A DNA stretch of 60,731 nucleotides, from the NCBI GenBank assembly GCA_902761645.1, contig CACWLF010000005.1:1-60731 (forward strand), written 5' to 3'. The number at the start of each line of letters is the position of its first letter. Position 1 is the first letter of the stretch. This document shows, in pieces, positions 58,507 through 60,731 of this stretch. The position numbers and the translations under genes are program-made. The DNA is from an uncultured Aeromonadales bacterium (GTDB lineage: Bacteria > Pseudomonadota > Gammaproteobacteria > Enterobacterales > Succinivibrionaceae). The notes under the pieces are model-generated. The model was not told where the DNA came from. It was given only the letters and a program-made list of their open reading frames with translations, and did not search any database.

Positions 58507-59916
58507 TTATCTTAAAATAATATATAAATTCATATTGCCTCTTACTATTTTAATAGCTTGCGCACCCTTTGATTCGGATAATATCTTGTTAAGATCAGCA
58601 ACAGTTTCAACTGACTGACGGTTAACTCCAACTATAATATCACCCTTTTCAATTCCCAATCTGGCTACCTTGGATTTCGGATCAAGATCAACGACTTCAA
58701 CTCCTTTAATCTTGCCTGTAGAATCAGCTAATTTAGCACCTTCGAACATTGAATTGATTTCTTTATTATCTGTTACAACCTTCTGCGGTTCTGATTCCTT
58801 AAGAGTAACATCCAACTGTTGCTCTTCACCATTTCTGACAATTCCCAGTTTAACAGTCTTTCCCGCACCTAAAGTAGCTATTTTAGCTCTTAATTCATTG
58901 AAAGATTTAATTTCCTTTCCATCCAATGAAATTATAATATCTCCAGGTTTAATTCCAGCTTTCTCAGCAGCAGAATCTTTCATTACCTGATTTACAAATG
59001 CACCATGATTATACTTGGAACCGAATTTTTCAGCCAAATCATGAGTCAACTCACCACCCATAATTCCCAAAAATCCACGTCTAACCTCACCATACTTGAT
59101 TATCTGTTCTGTTAAGCTTTTAATCATATTGGAAGGTATAGCAAATCCAATACCTACATTACCTCCGTTTGGCGCAATAATTGCCGTGTTTATACCGATT
59201 AAGTTACCATGCAAATCAACCAAAGATCCGCCACTGTTTCCTTGGTTAATGGCGGCATCAGTCTGAATATAGTTTTCAAACTGATCAGTATTACCATCAA
59301 CAGATCTGCCTAACGCAGATATAATACCATAAGTAACTGTTTGTCCAAGTCCGAAAGGATTTCCTATAGCTATCGCAAAATCACCAACTCTCAAGCGATC
59401 AGAATCTGCAAATTTTACAGCAACTAAATTTTTAGCTTCAATTTGTAACAAAGCAAAATCAGACTGAGGATCAGCACCGATTTTTTTTGCCTCAAACACA
59501 CGACCATCTTGAGTTGTAATATTTATTTTTTTTGCGTCTCTCACTACATGATTGTTGGTTACAATATATCCCTTACCGGCATCTATGATAACACCTGAAC
59601 CCAAAGCCCTAAATTGTTTCTCTGCTTTTTTAGAGTTTCCACCTTGACTAAAAGGATTAAATCCAAAAGGATCACCCCCAAAGAAAAAATCAAAATTATT
59701 TGGGAAGTTATTCTCTACAACAGTACTTCCTTCAACATTGATAGTAACAACAGAAGGAGTTACTTTATCTATAATTGGAGCTAATGAAGGAACAGAACCT
59801 TGAGCATTATCATATAAAGAATTTAAAAGAGGTTCTGCATCGGATGCATATGTAAAATTAGCAATGAATGCGCCACACAATGTAGCTAATGAAAACATTA
59901 AAGGTAATTTAATCAT
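58507..59916 (-). CDS. degQ: Periplasmic serine protease/chaperone DegQ/DegP family
   Basis: HtrA-family protease with two PDZ domains that degrades or refolds damaged periplasmic proteins. A signal peptide is seen (cleavage near residue 24, TYAS). The triad is His in VTNNHVVRD near 123, Asp in QSDFALLQI near 153, and Ser in NQGNSGGSL near 227. PDZ1 starts at GFLGIMGGEL and PDZ2 near residue 390. The L-A loop is of DegQ length (Phe/Asn/Gly-rich), and the degQ-degS neighbourhood supports DegQ over DegP. 469 residues. Confidence 0.95.
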   Translation of the reverse strand: MIKLPLMFSLATLCGAFIANFTYASDAEPLLNSLYDNAQGSVPSLAPIIDKVTPSVVTINVEGSTVVENNFPNNFDFFFGGDPFGFNPFSQGGNSKKAEKQFRALGSGVIIDAGKGYIVTNNHVVRDAKKINITTQDGRVFEAKKIGADPQSDFALLQIEAKNLVAVKFADSDRLRVGDFAIAIGNPFGLGQTVTYGIISALGRSVDGNTDQFENYIQTDAAINQGNSGGSLVDLHGNLIGINTAIIAPNGGNVGIGFAIPSNMIKSLTEQIIKYGEVRRGFLGIMGGELTHDLAEKFGSKYNHGAFVNQVMKDSAAEKAGIKPGDIIISLDGKEIKSFNELRAKIATLGAGKTVKLGIVRNGEEQQLDVTLKESEPQKVVTDNKEINSMFEGAKLADSTGKIKGVEVVDLDPKSKVARLGIEKGDIIVGVNRQSVETVADLNKILSESKGAQAIKIVRGNMNLYIILR

Positions 59917-60133
59917 TTACAAATATCCCTTACCATAAAAATATAATTAAACTAAAATTCCATCCATGAAACTCACAGTATTAAGACAATCAAAAGGAAT
60001 AAAAGTTCAATACATGTTTCTTTTGATAAAATATTGTTAGATCAGAATAATACGATATTTCTTATAAAATACAGTTGAAAATAAAAAAAGAAACTCATAG
60101 CATAACATGCAATGAGTATCTAACTAGAACAAT
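59917..60133. other. Intergenic region between degQ and zapG
   Basis: 217 bases, AT-rich. I see no clear sigma-E promoter (GAACTT-like) or terminator hairpin here and no coding signal. Confidence 0.4.
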
Positions 60134-60487
60134 TTAAACTTGGTAATCCTTTGGTTGCTGAACAGAATGTTCCTTGTCAGATTGAGAACTTGCATCAGTC
60201 AATCTTTCTAACGTACCTTCCTGACGAACATTGGAATCCTTGATTGATTCACTAATATCGTCAACAGTATCTCCAAACTGCTTAAACAATTTCTGATATG
60301 AATCGTCCAACTGTTTGAATAAAACCACATTCTCGGAAAAATGATGCTTCAACTTTGCTTTAAGAGTCGCTAATTCTTCTTTTGTATCACGTAATTCTTT
60401 TGCCATAGAAGACTTTGAGGCTGCGGTATATTTACCTATAAAAATGCCTATTATTAACGAAACAAAGGAAATTACAAAATAAATCAT
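60134..60487 (-). CDS. zapG: DUF1043 membrane protein YhcB / Z-ring associated ZapG
   Basis: Inner-membrane protein linked to cell division and envelope growth in E. coli. One N-terminal transmembrane helix (about 2-20, with GIFIGKYT) is followed by a long coiled coil (about 28-95, AKELRDTKEELATLKAKLKHHF.ENVVLF). 117 residues, near the usual 130. It precedes degQ, as in E. coli. Confidence 0.92.
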   Translation of the reverse strand: MIYFVISFVSLIIGIFIGKYTAASKSSMAKELRDTKEELATLKAKLKHHFSENVVLFKQLDDSYQKLFKQFGDTVDDISESIKDSNVRQEGTLERLTDASSQSDKEHSVQQPKDYQV

Positions 60488-60641
60488 AAATACCTCCCAT
60501 GAAAATAATCTTTATATAATAGTAGAGTATATGCTCAAAAATATAACTCATAAATCAGTATAGCACAATCAAGCAACCGTATTTGTTAAACAGACTAAAA
60601 ATAAGAAAAAAAAATTAAAAGAAATGCTCAAAAGAAGAAAG

Positions 60642-60719
60642 TGGCGGAACAGAAGGGGCTCGAACCCTCGACCTCCTGCGTGACAGGCAGGCGTTCTAAC
60701 CAAGCTGAACTACTGCTCC
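60642..60719 (-). tRNA. tRNA-Asp (GTC anticodon)
   Basis: On the - strand a 78-base gene begins GGAGCAGTAGTTCAG and ends TTCCGCCA with the CCA encoded. The anticodon loop CCTGTCACG shows GTC; the T-arm is GGTCGAGGGTTCGAGCCCC. Acceptor stems GGAGCAG and CTGTTCC pair fully (with wobble). The D-loop is one base longer than in E. coli tRNA-Asp. Twelve bases of flank remain before the window end. Confidence 0.96.
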
Positions 60720-60731
60720 ACACTCATTCAT

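Noticed and set aside
1-60731. CRISPR arrays, insertion sequences, prophage genes, toxin-antitoxin or restriction genes
   Set aside because: No repeat-spacer pattern, transposase, integrase, or defence-type protein was found anywhere in the window.

Overview
The window is an AT-rich, gene-dense stretch of a Gram-negative gammaproteobacterial chromosome. Evidence for this is LpxC, LpoA, DolP, SspA/SspB, ZapG-DegQ-DegS, PntAB and a full gammaproteobacterial-type division and cell wall (dcw) cluster. A secreted pullulanase-type lipoprotein and a periplasmic MalS-type alpha-amylase suggest a starch-degrading host. A gut or rumen member of the Succinivibrionaceae would fit, but that placement is an inference; no 16S rRNA gene is present.

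Left end (1-12020, + strand): pullulanase-like lipoprotein, yggT-yggU, valS, ampD, a small exported His/Gly/Pro/Tyr-rich protein and acnB. Most units end in a clear intrinsic terminator. The acnB leader carries a candidate Fur box.

Centre (12065-36954, - strand): the dcw cluster reads right to left as mraZ-rsmH-ftsL-ftsI-murE-murF-mraY-murD-ftsW-murG-murC-ftsQ-ftsA-ftsZ-lpxC. It is followed by secA and a separate unit pilB-pilC-pilD-coaE-yacG. The cluster makes the UDP-MurNAc-pentapeptide, lipid I and lipid II, the septal transpeptidase and the Z-ring. Upstream of mraZ are a promoter and three 10-bp-spaced repeats that look like the MraZ operator. Compared with E. coli or Vibrio, ddl, secM, zapD, mutT and pilA are missing from their usual places.

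Right of mraZ (37254-41890): RNase P RNA and rsmI on the - strand, then lpoA, a diverged DiaA-like gene and dolP on the + strand. This order is conserved in gammaproteobacteria apart from the missing yraN.

Accessory block (about 41900-54920): an exported nucleoside hydrolase, pntAB with an enlarged PntB, a nitroreductase, two adjacent DUF4124 envelope proteins (one fused to an M23 peptidase domain), rimI, a HolD-like gene, a fused SpmA/SpmB-type membrane protein, an unknown secreted protein, the MalS-type amylase and an L,D-transpeptidase.

Right end (54923-60731, - strand): sspB, sspA, rpsI, rplM, degS, degQ, zapG and tRNA-Asp.

I found no CRISPR array, insertion sequence, prophage, toxin-antitoxin pair or defence cassette. 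The most original points are architectural: the PntB insertion, the paired DUF4124 proteins, the His-rich exported protein, the compact RNase P RNA, and regulatory sites at mraZ and acnB.
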